64,000 bases of DNA from Frankia canadensis. Its GTDB lineage: Bacteria > Actinomycetota > Actinomycetes > Frankiales > Frankiaceae. Location of the stretch: assembly GCF_900197875.1 (NCBI RefSeq), contig NZ_FZMO01000112.1:1-64000 (forward strand), in the 5' to 3' direction. Position 1 is the first letter of the stretch. Each line of letters starts with the position of its first letter. The position numbers were made by a program, and so were the translations under genes. A model generated the notes under the pieces. The model saw only the letters and a program-made list of their open reading frames with translations. It made no database searches and was not told where the DNA came from. This document shows, piece by piece, positions 7,879 to 16,216 of the stretch.

Positions 7879-8541
7879 GTGAGCGGCCGCGACGTGGAGC
7901 AGATGCGACGGCCCCTGCGCCGCGACGCCCGGGAGCGCCGAGACAAGCTCCTCGCCGCGGCGCAGCGCGAATTCGCCGCACACGGCGTGGATGCCTCCCT
8001 GGAGAAGATCGCACGCGACGCCGGCGTAGCCATCGGCACCCTGTACCGCCACTTCCCAACCCGCCTGGACCTGCTCATGGCCGCCTTCCAGCCCCGGCTT
8101 CAGGAGTTCCTCGACGGGGCCAACAAGGCCCTGGAGATGAACGACCCGTGGGAAGGTTTCGTCTACTACCTGGAGCACCTGTTCGGCATGCAGGCGGGAG
8201 ACCGGGGTTTCAACGACTTCCTCTCCCGCCGCTTCACCGACAGCGCCGAGACCGAGCGCATCCACGACGAGATGTGCCAACAGATCGTGGACATGCTCAC
8301 CCGGGCCCAAGAAGCCGGCGAGGCTCGCTGCGATATCACCCTGGCCGACATCGTCAACCTCATCTGGTCGAACGGCAGGATCATCGAGGCCACCAGCGCC
8401 ACGGCGCCCAACGCCTGGCGGCGTTACCTCTACCTCATGCTCGACGCCTACCGGGCCGAGCGGGCACATCCGATCCCCGAGCCGCCGATGACGTACGAGC
8501 AGTTGTACGACGCCATGGTCCATCTCAGCGAGGCGCAGTAG
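7879..8541 (+). CDS. TetR-family transcriptional regulator
   Basis: A 220-aa TetR protein. Residues about 15-60 form the HTH (RRDKLLAAAQREFAAHGVDA, then KIARDAGVAIGTLYRHFPTR) and the C-terminal helical domain binds an unknown ligand. The start is taken as GTG at 7879, with only a weak GACGA ribosome site. It is divergent from the DHA2 efflux gene and almost certainly represses it through the boxes at 7433-7503. A long dyad follows the stop codon. Confidence 0.9.
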   Translation: MSGRDVEQMRRPLRRDARERRDKLLAAAQREFAAHGVDASLEKIARDAGVAIGTLYRHFPTRLDLLMAAFQPRLQEFLDGANKALEMNDPWEGFVYYLEHLFGMQAGDRGFNDFLSRRFTDSAETERIHDEMCQQIVDMLTRAQEAGEARCDITLADIVNLIWSNGRIIEATSATAPNAWRRYLYLMLDAYRAERAHPIPEPPMTYEQLYDAMVHLSEAQ

Positions 8542-8561
8542 GCGCGGCCGGCACCAGAGCC

Positions 8562-8599
8562 CATAGCACCGTGTCGGCGCGCGCCGACACGGTCCTATG
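8562..8599 (+). terminator. 38-bp dyad downstream of TetR
   Basis: The centre (8568-8593) is a perfect 26-bp palindrome. The outer CATAG and CTATG extend it to 38 bp with a single mismatch. With no loop and no U-run it may serve as a bidirectional terminator or as a protein-binding dyad. Confidence 0.55.
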
Positions 8600-8617
8600 C
8601 TCGTCGACCGGCGCGGG

Positions 8618-8785
8618 CTAGGTTGAGGCCGCCTCTGGCGGCTGGTTGTCGAGTGTTGGATGCGTGTCGCTACGGATCTGCGCGACCAGGCCGCGGGCGG
8701 TGTCGGCGCCGACGTGCAGCCGTTTGCGCAACGTCTCAGCGGAGATTGGGCGTTGGCGGTGCTGCCAGTGCAGGACGTCCTCGGC
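8618..8785 (-). pseudogene. Remnant of a DNA-binding-like segment (copy 1)
   Basis: A minus-strand frame ending with TAG at 8618 reads RPISAETLRKRL then VGADTARGLVAQIRSDTH, a helix-turn-helix-like C-terminal piece as found in actinomycete DUF2637-type or plasmid-transfer proteins. The N-terminal part is absent. A second copy of the same segment lies near 19840-19935. Family assignment is tentative. Confidence 0.45.
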
Positions 8786-8863
8786 GCGACCACCAGCGGC
8801 ACCGTAACGGCCAGGAACACCGCCAGCAGCCCCAGTCCGCCGCCCGCCGCTGATCCGTCGCAA

Positions 8864-10084
8864 CTACCGCTGGCGCCGCCTGCGTGCGGTCACGAGCACC
8901 GCGGCGCCTCCGATCGACGCGACGCCACCGACCAGCAGCGGTGTGCTGGCCGAGACGCCGTCAACGAGTACCCCACCGACGGTTGCGCCGACGGCGATCC
9001 CGATGTTGCAGACCGTCACGATGGCCCCACCGATCTGCTCGAGTCGTGCCGGCTCGGTCCGGGCGCCCCAGCTCAGGATCGTGGTCGGCACACCGCCGAA
9101 CGCGAGACCCCACACCGCGGCGGCGATGAACAGGCCGACGACCGAGCCACCGGTCAGGCGCATGACGAGCATCCCTACCCCCAGCGCAGCAGGGAACAGG
9201 AACACGCCCACCAGGGGAGCGCGGTCGGCCAGAGGACCACTGAGCACCGTGCCGAGGAAGCTGGCGACACCGAACACGAGCAGCAGCACCGCGAAGCCGG
9301 CGTCGTCGATGCCGGACAGGTCCTGCACGGCCGTCCGGATATAGGTGAATCCGCTGAAATGCCCGCCGAAGATCAGCAGTATCGCGAACAGGCCGACCAG
9401 GACTATGCTGGAGCGCAGTACCGATCCGAGCGCCCGAAGCCCGCCTGCCGCTGCGGGAGTGACGTTCGGCAGTGTCGCCGCCTGCGCGATCACAGCGAGC
9501 ACCGCAACGCCGGCGCCGAGCAAGAACACCCCCCGCCATCCCCAGACCCCGCCTAGCCAGGCGCCGAGCGGAACGGCTGCGACAGTGGCGCCCGAGACGC
9601 CGGAGTTGATGACGGTCAGCGCTCGACCGACGTGGTCGGTGGGCACCAGGTGCGCGGCCATCGCGGCGGCCATCGCCCAGAACCCGCCGAGCGCGACACC
9701 CAGCAGGAGCCGCGCGGCCAGCAGCACGTAGAGGTTGGGTGCGATCGCCACGATCAAGTCGGAGACGGCAGCAAGAACGGTGAGGACGATCATGACGTGG
9801 CGCCGATCGGCACGCGGCAGGACCACCGAGATGACCAGAGCCGCCAGGGCGGCAGCGAATGCGGTGACGCTGACGGCCTGCCCCGCCGCGCCGGCCGACA
9901 CGCGGAGGTCCTCGGCGACGCGTGGCAGCAGACTCGCTGGCAGGAACTCCGACATGACGATCGCGAAGATCCCCAGGCTCAGCGAGACGACACCGGCCCA
10001 GGCCGGATTTCCGGCCGTCTCGCCGCGTCCGCCCGCCACGCGCAGGCGAGTATCGGCAAGCTCCAGTTGTTCGCAGGTGCTCAC
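8864..10084 (-). CDS. MFS transporter (DHA1 type, AraJ/sugar-efflux-like)
   Basis: The 406-aa product has 12 predicted membrane segments. LSLGIFAIVMSEFLPASLLP at the N-terminus and RLLLGVALGGFWAMAAAMAA are typical of the arabinose-efflux/YdhP-like DHA1 group. It likely exports a small molecule. The GTG start at 10084 overlaps the TGA of the upstream SDR gene (GTGA), so the two are translationally coupled. The XRE regulator divergent from the SDR probably controls both. Confidence 0.9.
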   Translation of the reverse strand: MSTCEQLELADTRLRVAGGRGETAGNPAWAGVVSLSLGIFAIVMSEFLPASLLPRVAEDLRVSAGAAGQAVSVTAFAAALAALVISVVLPRADRRHVMIVLTVLAAVSDLIVAIAPNLYVLLAARLLLGVALGGFWAMAAAMAAHLVPTDHVGRALTVINSGVSGATVAAVPLGAWLGGVWGWRGVFLLGAGVAVLAVIAQAATLPNVTPAAAGGLRALGSVLRSSIVLVGLFAILLIFGGHFSGFTYIRTAVQDLSGIDDAGFAVLLLVFGVASFLGTVLSGPLADRAPLVGVFLFPAALGVGMLVMRLTGGSVVGLFIAAAVWGLAFGGVPTTILSWGARTEPARLEQIGGAIVTVCNIGIAVGATVGGVLVDGVSASTPLLVGGVASIGGAAVLVTARRRRQR

Positions 10085-10764
10085 CAGGGCAGCTCTCCTG
10101 CCTCGTCCTGAAAGGTCCCGGTCGGGCCGGTCGGGTCCAGGGTGGCCAGACGCACGACGACTCGGGCGCTCTCCTCGACCGGTCGTCCGATGCCGAACGC
10201 GGCCGTCATGTCGGTGGCGGTGGTGCCCGGCTCGAGGGCGTTGAACTTGATGCCCGGCTGGGACTTGGCGTAGTGGACCGTGAGCATGGTGGCGGCGGAC
10301 TTGGACGCCGAGTAAAGCGCCAGCGGCAGACCGAACTCCGGCCGCTCGGGATTGTTCACTGCCCAGAACGACCCGGCGCTGCTGGAGATGGTGACGACGG
10401 TGGGGTTCGACGACTTGCGAAGCAGGGGCAGCGCGGCTTCGGTGACGCGCACGATGCCCACCGCGTTCGTGTCGAAGGAGCGCAGAGCCGCGGGGCCGTC
10501 GAGCCCGGTCTCCAGCACACCTGCGTTGTGCACCAGGACGTCGAGACGGCCCTCGGCCGCGCCGATCGCCGTCAGCGCGCTGCTCACAGAGGCATCGTCG
10601 GTCACGTCGAGCTGGACGAAGCGCGCCCCGAGCGCCGCTGCGGCGGCCTCACCCCGCGCGACATCCCGCGCACCGATATAGACGTCGTGCCCCAGTTCCA
10701 GCAGCTGTCTGGCGGTCTCGTAACCGATGCCCTTGTTGGCTCCGGTGATCAGTGTGACGGTCAT
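10081..10764 (-). CDS. Short-chain dehydrogenase/reductase
   Basis: An SDR of 227 aa from the preferred ATG at 10764 (AGAGGA upstream). It has TLITGANKGIGYETARQLLE (TGxxxGIG loop), VHNAGV near residue 80, the YSASKSA catalytic motif, and a shortened C-terminus. TGANKGIG is typical of carbonyl-reductase-like SDRs. Its stop codon overlaps the start of the MFS gene by four bases. The substrate is unknown. Confidence 0.9.
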   Translation of the reverse strand: MTVTLITGANKGIGYETARQLLELGHDVYIGARDVARGEAAAAALGARFVQLDVTDDASVSSALTAIGAAEGRLDVLVHNAGVLETGLDGPAALRSFDTNAVGIVRVTEAALPLLRKSSNPTVVTISSSAGSFWAVNNPERPEFGLPLALYSASKSAATMLTVHYAKSQPGIKFNALEPGTTATDMTAAFGIGRPVEESARVVVRLATLDPTGPTGTFQDEAGELPW

Positions 10765-10875
10765 GTCTGTCCTCTCGAAATGCATGGCCCGACCAGGCCG
10801 TTGTGCACGCTATGCGCGGCACACCGACTCACCCAGAGCCCTCCGCAGCCTGGGGTGTGACACGACCCCCCCTGA

Positions 10876-10897
10876 CCGCTGCGCAGCGGCTTAGGCT
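10876..10897 (+). promoter_or_regulatory. Palindrome and leaderless -10 box of the XRE gene
   Basis: The perfect 14-bp palindrome CCGCTGCGCAGCGG (10876-10889) is followed by TAGGCT at 10892-10897, six bases before ATG at 10904. It is a candidate autoregulatory site in the divergent SDR/XRE gap. Confidence 0.5.
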
Positions 10898-10903
10898 CGC
10901 CGC

Positions 10904-11761
10904 ATGAGCGAGTCGACGAATGCCCTCGGGGGGTATCTGCGTGCCCGACGCGACCTGGTCATGCCGCAGCAGGCGGGCATCCCCGACGCCGGTGTGCGCC
11001 GTGTGCCGGGGCTGCGGCGGGAAGAAGTCGCCATGCTCGCCGGCGTCAGCGCCGACTACTACCTACGGCTGGAACGGGGCCGCGACCGCAACCCCTCCGT
11101 ACACGTGCTCGAGTCGATCGCACGCGTGCTCCAGCTCGACGACGACCACTTCGCCCACCTGCTGGCACTAGTTGCAGAGGTTCCCCGACAGCGGAAACGC
11201 CGACCGCGCAAGGAGCCCCCACCCGCTGGCTCGCTGAAGCTCCTGGACTCCCTCATGCAGCCTGCCTTCATCGAAGACCGGTACTTCGACGTCCTCGCCG
11301 CGAACCGCATGGCCACCGCGCTCTCACCGGGCCTGGCCGTCGGGGGCAACCAGCTGCGAGACCTGTTCCTGGAGCCGGCCGAGCAGGCACTGTACCCGGA
11401 GTGGGAGAATGTCACCGAATGCTTCATCGCGAGTCTGCGGCAGGCCGTGGGCACCGACATCGACGATCCCCGCTTCATCGAACTCACCGGCGAGCTCTCC
11501 CTCGCAAGCCCGCGATTCCGTCAGCTCTGGGCCCGGCACGAAGTACGTGGACAGCGCGGAACCCCCCTCCGGATCAACCACCCGCAGGTCGGGGAGATGA
11601 CGCTCAACCGAGAGCGACTGGCTATCAACGGCACCGAGGGCCTGATGCTCGTCGTATATCACCCGGACGCTGGCTCCAGCGATGCGGACAAGCTGGCTCT
11701 GCTGGCCTCCGCTGCCCTGCCCACCTCAAACACCGAGCACGAGTCCCTGAGGCACACATGA
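10904..11761 (+). CDS. XRE regulator with MmyB-like ligand-binding domain
   Basis: A 285-aa protein. Residues about 10-85 form an XRE helix-turn-helix (VPGLRREEVAMLAGVSADYY, LERGRDRNPSVHVLESIARV), and residues about 105-270 resemble the MmyB-like ligand-binding domain (LLDSLMQPAFIEDRYFDVLA, RLWARHEVR-type core). This family in actinomycetes often sits beside an SDR or other oxidoreductase and senses a fatty-acid-like ligand. Its TGA overlaps the ATG of the reductase downstream (ATGA), and it is divergent from the SDR-MFS pair, so it probably controls both sides. Confidence 0.9.
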   Translation: MSESTNALGGYLRARRDLVMPQQAGIPDAGVRRVPGLRREEVAMLAGVSADYYLRLERGRDRNPSVHVLESIARVLQLDDDHFAHLLALVAEVPRQRKRRPRKEPPPAGSLKLLDSLMQPAFIEDRYFDVLAANRMATALSPGLAVGGNQLRDLFLEPAEQALYPEWENVTECFIASLRQAVGTDIDDPRFIELTGELSLASPRFRQLWARHEVRGQRGTPLRINHPQVGEMTLNRERLAINGTEGLMLVVYHPDAGSSDADKLALLASAALPTSNTEHESLRHT

Positions 11762-12429
11762 CGACCATCGGAATCATCGGCGCAGGCGAGGTCGGAAGCC
11801 AGATCGCCCGCGCAGCGATCGCGAACGGCTACACCGTCGTCATCGCCAACTCCCGGGGACCGGAGACCCTGAAGGGTCTCATCGCCGACCTGGGACCATC
11901 CGCGCACGCCGCCCGTGCCGAAGATGCTGCGGCCGCCGGGGACTTCGCAGTCGTCGCAGTGCCCCTCAAAGTCGTCAACGACATGCCCGTCGAAGAGTTG
12001 GCCGGCAAGATCGTGCTCGACACGAACAACTACATGGTCTGGCGCGACGGCCAGATCCCCTTGATAGATTCAGGCACCAAGACTGTTCACGAGTTGCGGC
12101 AGGAACAGCTTCCGACGTCGAAGGTCACCAAGGCGTTCACCCACATCCAGGCTCCGAACCTGTTGCGGTTTGGCCGACCCGCCGGAGCCCCCGACCGCAT
12201 GGCGTTGGCTGTTTCGAGCGACTACCCGGAAGCCGTCGAGCTCGTCACGCGACTGTACGACCAGTTCGGCTTCGACACCGTCGACAACAGCCCGCTGAGC
12301 GACTCCTGGCGCTCTGCCCCCGGCACGCCGATGTGGCGCTTTCACGATTCGGGGCAGCACCGCGAGGAGCTGGTCCGCAACCTAACAGCAGCAAAGCCCC
12401 CGCACGAGGTCGAACTTGGCGAGGCCTGA
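11758..12429 (+). CDS. NADPH-dependent F420 reductase-like protein
   Basis: The 223-aa product opens MTTIGIIGAGEVGSQIARAA, with the GAGxVG loop, then VIANSRGPETLKGLIADLG with the NSRGP phosphate-binding segment. VTKAFTHIQAPNLL replaces the HVIKAF element of the other two homologues, so its substrate may differ. It overlaps the XRE gene by four bases (ATGA) and is therefore co-translated with its likely regulator. It is the third member of this family in the first 12.5 kb. Confidence 0.85.
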   Translation: MTTIGIIGAGEVGSQIARAAIANGYTVVIANSRGPETLKGLIADLGPSAHAARAEDAAAAGDFAVVAVPLKVVNDMPVEELAGKIVLDTNNYMVWRDGQIPLIDSGTKTVHELRQEQLPTSKVTKAFTHIQAPNLLRFGRPAGAPDRMALAVSSDYPEAVELVTRLYDQFGFDTVDNSPLSDSWRSAPGTPMWRFHDSGQHREELVRNLTAAKPPHEVELGEA

Positions 12430-12533
12430 CCGAACCCGAAGTGATGTCAGGGCCAGCAACCAAGATCAATCGGTTCGGATGCTGGTGCATATGGTCCACA
12501 CCCCCTGACCTGCGCGTTTGCGGCGATCAGGCC

Positions 12534-12815
12534 GTTCGTAAGATCGACAACTCGCCCCGGTGGTGCCTGGTGGCGGACTGGCTGCTGGCTCCAACGCAGA
12601 TCCTGGCCAGCCTCACGGGCGGCGTGGTCCTGCACGACCCGCTCGATCTGCTCACCGCGCGGCGCCATGCGCTGGCCTGGTACCCCGACGATGTCTGGCG
12701 TTATGTCCTGGCAGCCGGCTGGTTGCGTGCGAGCCAGGAAGAACCGTTCATCGGCCGCACCGGCGGCCGGGGCGACGACCTCGGCTCGCGCATGCTCGCC
12801 GCCCGCGGAGTGGTT
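12534..12815 (+). pseudogene. DUF4037-protein fragment (middle part)
   Basis: A plus-strand frame reads VADWLLAPTQILASLTGGVV, then WYPDDVWRYVLAAGWLRASQ and IGRTGGRGDDLGSRMLAARG, the middle of DUF4037 proteins (nucleotidyltransferase-like). The N-terminal catalytic part is missing, and similarity stops just after RMLAARG. The matching C-terminal part (RMLAAR onwards) is found at 58554-58898 in the same orientation. Confidence 0.7.
12789..12808 (+). repeat. 20-bp direct repeat, left copy (DUF4037 break point)
   Basis: GCGCATGCTCGCCGCCCGCG is identical to 58562-58581. In both places it encodes MLAAR of a DUF4037 protein, at the end of one fragment and at the beginning of the other. It may be a junction duplication or simply conserved coding sequence. 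Confidence 0.6.
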
Positions 12816-12903
12816 CGCGCGGCAGTCGGATGTCGGCGGGCGCCGCACGTACGGCGGTGCCTGGGTCGTGCGGTCATCGTCGTCTGGAGGCGATAATGGT
12901 CGG

Positions 12904-13035
12904 GTGACCGTCGACCTGCGTGACAGCCGGATCGCCGAGGTGTGCCGGCGTTACGGCGTCGCCGAGCTGTCCGTCTTCGGCTCGGTGGCGCGCGGCGAGG
13001 ACACCGACTCCTCGGATGTCGACCTGCTGTCGGAA
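12904..13035 (+). pseudogene. Minimal nucleotidyltransferase (MNT) fragment
   Basis: From GTG at 12904 the frame reads AEVCRRYGVAELSVFGSVAR followed by GEDTDSSDVDLL. This is the GSxARGxxxxxSDxDLL active-site motif of minimal nucleotidyltransferases such as MntA antitoxins. Similarity ends abruptly after DVDLL, where the reverse complement of another gene begins. No HEPN partner is present. Confidence 0.75.
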
Positions 13036-13660
13036 GCGATGGAGGCGGCGAAGAGCGCCGCGGCCAGCCATCGGCCACTCGCGGCCAGCAGGGCCACGGC
13101 GAGGCCCGTCAGCGCCGCGCCCAGGTAGAACAGCGCATCGGTCCGCGTCGGCCCGGGTCGCGGCGCGCTGGACGGTGAAGGCGGAGCTTCCGGATCCCAT
13201 GTGTCCGCCGCGTCCCGCGCGTACCTGAGGATCAGCCAGTCCAGTTGATCGGGCTCCACGCCCACCCCGACGTTTCCGTAGCGCCGCACGAGACGTTCTT
13301 CCAGATGCGCACGTAGCCCCGCCGTGTGGTCGGGCCAGTTCCCTGCCCGGTGCGGCCGCGCCGGGCTGAAGTGCATCTCGATGAGCCTATGGACGTCCTT
13401 GCGGAAGGAGGTCGGCGTCCAGGGGCGTGCCAGGCGCGGGTCGGGTAGCTCGGATTCGCGCCGCAACGCCTCGTCGCGCAGCGCGCTCGTCGCACGTTCC
13501 GGTCCGTAGCGCTGTAGGAGGTAGGCCGCCGCAGCCAGGCAGAACGTGGCAAATGCCGCAGCCAGCCCGAACGGCCCGACGGCAAGGGCGCTTACCCCGA
13601 GGACCAGCCCGCAGCCGCCCCCGACGGCGTGGGCCCACGCATGGCGCGACGCTGTCCACA
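13035..13660 (-). pseudogene. Truncated membrane protein of unknown family
   Basis: On the minus strand a frame has two adjacent hydrophobic helices (GLVLGVSALAVGPFGLAAAF), a soluble domain with HLEERLVRRYGNVGVGVEPD, and a second hydrophobic pair (FYLGAALTGLAVALLAASGR). Both ends fuse without a break into antisense of neighbouring fragments (IS4 transposase and nucleotidyltransferase), so neither native terminus is preserved. The family was not recognised. Confidence 0.5.
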
Positions 13661-13663
13661 CGC

Positions 13664-13806
13664 GGGGCGTGGCTGCGGGGCCGGTTGCTGCTCGCGATCG
13701 ACGGGTTCGATGTCGGCGTGCGCGATACCGAGAAGAACCCCGCCGAGTTCGGCTACGTCGGGTCGGGTGAGGAGCAGTCGGCCCCGAAGATCCGGGTCGT
13801 CGAGTT
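13664..13806 (+). mobile_element. IS4-type transposase fragment
   Basis: The frame reads WLRGRLLLAIDGFDVGVRDT, then ENPAEFGY-like sequence and PKIRVVEF. This is the first Asp region of actinobacterial IS4-family DDE transposases (LLAIDGxxVxVPDTxxN). Only about 48 residues remain; no inverted repeats were found. Confidence 0.7.
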
Positions 13807-13878
13807 CTTCGCCGCGTCCCCGCAGGAGGCGCCGGCAGCGATCGGAAGCGGTCTGGACCGCGCTGGTCGGGGTTCACG

Positions 13879-14070
13879 TGTGGAAACCTCGACGCCTACG
13901 AAGCCCTGCTCGACTGGGAAGCCGCGGTCACCGAGTGCGCCTGGCGGGCACTCTTCGATGCCGGTCCGCCCACCCTGGTGGCTGGCGACGGAAACCCGCC
14001 CCATGGTCGTCCAGGTATCGCACCGGTTGCTGTCACCCACGAGGTGGTCGTTCGTACTGTAGCCGGATGA
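13879..14070 (+). pseudogene. Orphan C-terminal reading-frame fragment
   Basis: A frame ending with TGA at 14068-14070 reads NLDAYEALLDWEAAVTECAW followed by RALFDAGPP. It looks protein-like but has no start and no recognised family. Its end overlaps the 3' end of the convergent nuclease gene by 38 bp. Probably a remnant. Confidence 0.3.
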
Positions 14071-15151
14071 GGCGGCCATTTCGAAACAGCGAGATCGAGG
14101 ACAGCAACTCGGCTTTGATGCCGCGTGCACGACGCGCCGCTGTGCGTTCGTCGTGAAGAATCCAGTCTTCAAGTAGCGCCGGTAGTGAGAACTGGAGCTG
14201 AAAGGCTCGTGAACTGTCGGCGGGCACGATCATCCAGTCGCCGGTGACCTCGCGTCTGGTCACGAACTGGATGTTCACGTCTACCTCGGGGCCACGGCGA
14301 GCGACGTAGGTATCGAGCGCGGAGAGATCGGAGGGCCGCAGAGCCAGCACAAAGGGCGCGGACGGGAAGGCGAAGACCAGATTCGCGTCAAGCCGTCCGG
14401 CAAGCTCGGCCGTGAGGGACTCCAATCGATCGAGGGGAAGTGTCTGAAACTCCCGCTGCGCCGGGTTCAGCTGGTTTGCCAATCGGGCTCGACTCGCGCG
14501 CCGCTGGAAGCTCACCGCGTCACCGGCGTCTACGTCATCGATGTCGTCGGATTCCCCGTTGGTCCAGGTGTCGAATGCCAGCCTGAGTGCGGTGCGGACC
14601 TGTCCGGTGGGAAATGGTGATACCTGTGCTTCTTCGGCCAGGTCATGAAGTCCCTGCGCGACGCGGTCGGCGGCGCCCAGCAGCCCGGCGAAACCCGGGC
14701 TCGACAGGTCCACAAGTGAGATCTGCTGGGCGAGCGCGAACTGCTGGGCCGGCTTGGTGAATCCGGAGGTGGAGAACAGCACGTACCGATAGTGGTAGCG
14801 CCGCATCGGGATCGCGCGGGCACCCGCTGAGGCTGTCGAGTGATGCTCGTTGACGTCGTGGATGACTCCATGCGCGTTCCGCACGTCACCGAGACCCGTC
14901 TTCGCGGCGCGATATTTCGCCTCGACGAACACGCGCAGAGGTAGCGAGAACGGCACGGGTAAGGTCAACTCGCCGAGCACGTCGGCCTGATGATCGGTGC
15001 CCCGGCCGCGAACGAGAAGCCCATGCGCGCCTTGCCTGAGGGCCTCAGGGTCCTGCGTCTCGGACACCAGCAACCGATACCCACTCTCATAAAGAAGACG
15101 AGCCAGTACCTCCTCGAGGACGTAGCCCCGCAGTTGCTCCAAACTTGTCAT
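14033..15151 (-). CDS. Mrr-like PD-(D/E)XK restriction-endonuclease-fold protein
   Basis: A 372-aa protein from ATG at 15151 (GGAAGTGG upstream). The N-terminal third carries a PD-(D/E)XK core: Glu13 in YVLEEVLARL, Asp57 in HQADVLGE and Glu77-Ala-Lys79 in VFVEAKYR. It is followed by an Mrr-like element (RYVLFSTSGFTKPAQQFALA, ISLVDLSSPG). The C-terminal half (about 200-372) is not recognised and may recognise DNA or a partner. No methyltransferase lies nearby, so it is either a stand-alone defence or repair nuclease or a type IV-like enzyme acting on modified DNA. Its start overlaps the stop of a small membrane reading frame (ATGA). Confidence 0.7.
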   Translation of the reverse strand: MTSLEQLRGYVLEEVLARLLYESGYRLLVSETQDPEALRQGAHGLLVRGRGTDHQADVLGELTLPVPFSLPLRVFVEAKYRAAKTGLGDVRNAHGVIHDVNEHHSTASAGARAIPMRRYHYRYVLFSTSGFTKPAQQFALAQQISLVDLSSPGFAGLLGAADRVAQGLHDLAEEAQVSPFPTGQVRTALRLAFDTWTNGESDDIDDVDAGDAVSFQRRASRARLANQLNPAQREFQTLPLDRLESLTAELAGRLDANLVFAFPSAPFVLALRPSDLSALDTYVARRGPEVDVNIQFVTRREVTGDWMIVPADSSRAFQLQFSLPALLEDWILHDERTAARRARGIKAELLSSISLFRNGRLIRLQYERPPRG

Positions 15152-15402
15152 CGCACCACTTCCATGCGCGCCCCGCAGCGGCGCCCGAACCCTGCCGGCC
15201 ATCCCGTGCGGCCATCCATTGCGCAGGGGCCGAACCAGCTACGACATCCCCCGTCCGCCATGGACACAGCGTCCCAGAACCTGTGCACGCAGCACAAACA
15301 AGCCGCAACCATGCCTGCGGCCAGCCCCTGCACCAGCCGGCCTGCGACCAACACCGCCGCGACCAGCGCCAGCGACGCGGTCGGTGGCGTTCGGCGGCTC
15401 AT
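15148..15402 (-). CDS. Small membrane reading frame, possibly an MFS remnant
   Basis: An 84-residue frame starts at ATG 15402 inside a TGATG overlap with the hydrolase stop and ends in an ATGA overlap with the nuclease start. Residues about 8-36 form one hydrophobic segment (SLALVAAVLVAGRLVQGLAA) that resembles the RxVQGxGAA helix of MFS transporters; the rest is Cys- and Gly-rich without similarity. It may be a collapsed transporter gene, or a short protein that links hydrolase and nuclease translation. Confidence 0.4.
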   Translation of the reverse strand: MSRRTPPTASLALVAAVLVAGRLVQGLAAGMVAACLCCVHRFWDAVSMADGGCRSWFGPCAMDGRTGWPAGFGRRCGARMEVVR

Positions 15403-16178
15403 CACCGCCCTTCGGGTTCGTTCAGGAACGCCAGCAGCCAGGGCAGCGTCCGCCGCATCGCCGACGGGTCGCCCGCAGCGGCCATCCGCTCCCCGAGGTA
15501 GTCGCCGTGGACTCCCGGGACGATGAGCACGCGCGCGCCCGGCGTAATCGCCGCGAGGTTGACGGTGTGCTCGGTGCGGACGACGTCCTGATCGGCGCCG
15601 ACGAACAACGTGGGCGCGGCCATCGCGGCCAGCTCCTCCGGTGCCCAGTCGGCGAAGTTCAGCATCTGCCGCTGGTCGAGTTCGAACAGCAGGCGCTCGT
15701 GGTCCGGGTCGTCGGGGTTGATCTCGCGGTCGGCCTCGCGATACGTGTCGGGCATCGCTGACACGTCCGCCCCGGCGGCGAGGCCGTCCCAGAACCCGTC
15801 GATCATGCCGTCGCGCCGGTACAGCGCCGACGCGACGATCTGCCGCCGGACGAGCTCCGGGTGGCGCATGGCCAGGCGCATCGCGGTGTTGCCGCCGTTG
15901 CTGAAGCCGAGGACGTCCACCGGGCCGATGTCGAGCCGGCGCAGCAACGCCGCCACGTCGTCGGCCGAGTGCTCGAAGCTGGCGGCCCGCTCCGGGTGGC
16001 TGGGGGTGTGCCCATGCCCCTGTAGCTCGACGGCGATCACCTGCCGGGTCGGGGCGACCTCCGGGATCAGCAGACCCCAGTTCGTCCCGATCGTGGAGCC
16101 GCCGCCGTGGATCAGCAGCAGCGGCGCCGTTCCGGGACGCGGGTCGCCGTGCACCTCGTGGTGGAGATCGATGGTCAT
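15402..16178 (-). CDS. Alpha/beta-fold hydrolase
   Basis: A 258-aa hydrolase. PLLLIHGGGSTIGTNWGLLI supplies the oxyanion HGG segment, VDVLGFSNGGNTAMRLAMRH carries the nucleophile Ser in GFSNGG, and the acid and His lie in LFVGADQDVVR and VPGVHGDYLG. It probably cleaves an ester, lactone or C-C bond of a small molecule. ATG at 16178 follows AAGGAACTC. It is divergent from the DGPF-ECF42 pair, with a large nested dyad in the gap. Confidence 0.88.
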   Translation of the reverse strand: MTIDLHHEVHGDPRPGTAPLLLIHGGGSTIGTNWGLLIPEVAPTRQVIAVELQGHGHTPSHPERAASFEHSADDVAALLRRLDIGPVDVLGFSNGGNTAMRLAMRHPELVRRQIVASALYRRDGMIDGFWDGLAAGADVSAMPDTYREADREINPDDPDHERLLFELDQRQMLNFADWAPEELAAMAAPTLFVGADQDVVRTEHTVNLAAITPGARVLIVPGVHGDYLGERMAAAGDPSAMRRTLPWLLAFLNEPEGR

Positions 16179-16216
16179 CGGTGAGTTCCTTTTGTCGATT
16201 CCGTCGTCATGACAGA

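Noticed and set aside
12904-13035. MntA/HepT toxin-antitoxin pair
   Set aside because: Only the first 44 residues of the nucleotidyltransferase remain and no HEPN protein is adjacent.
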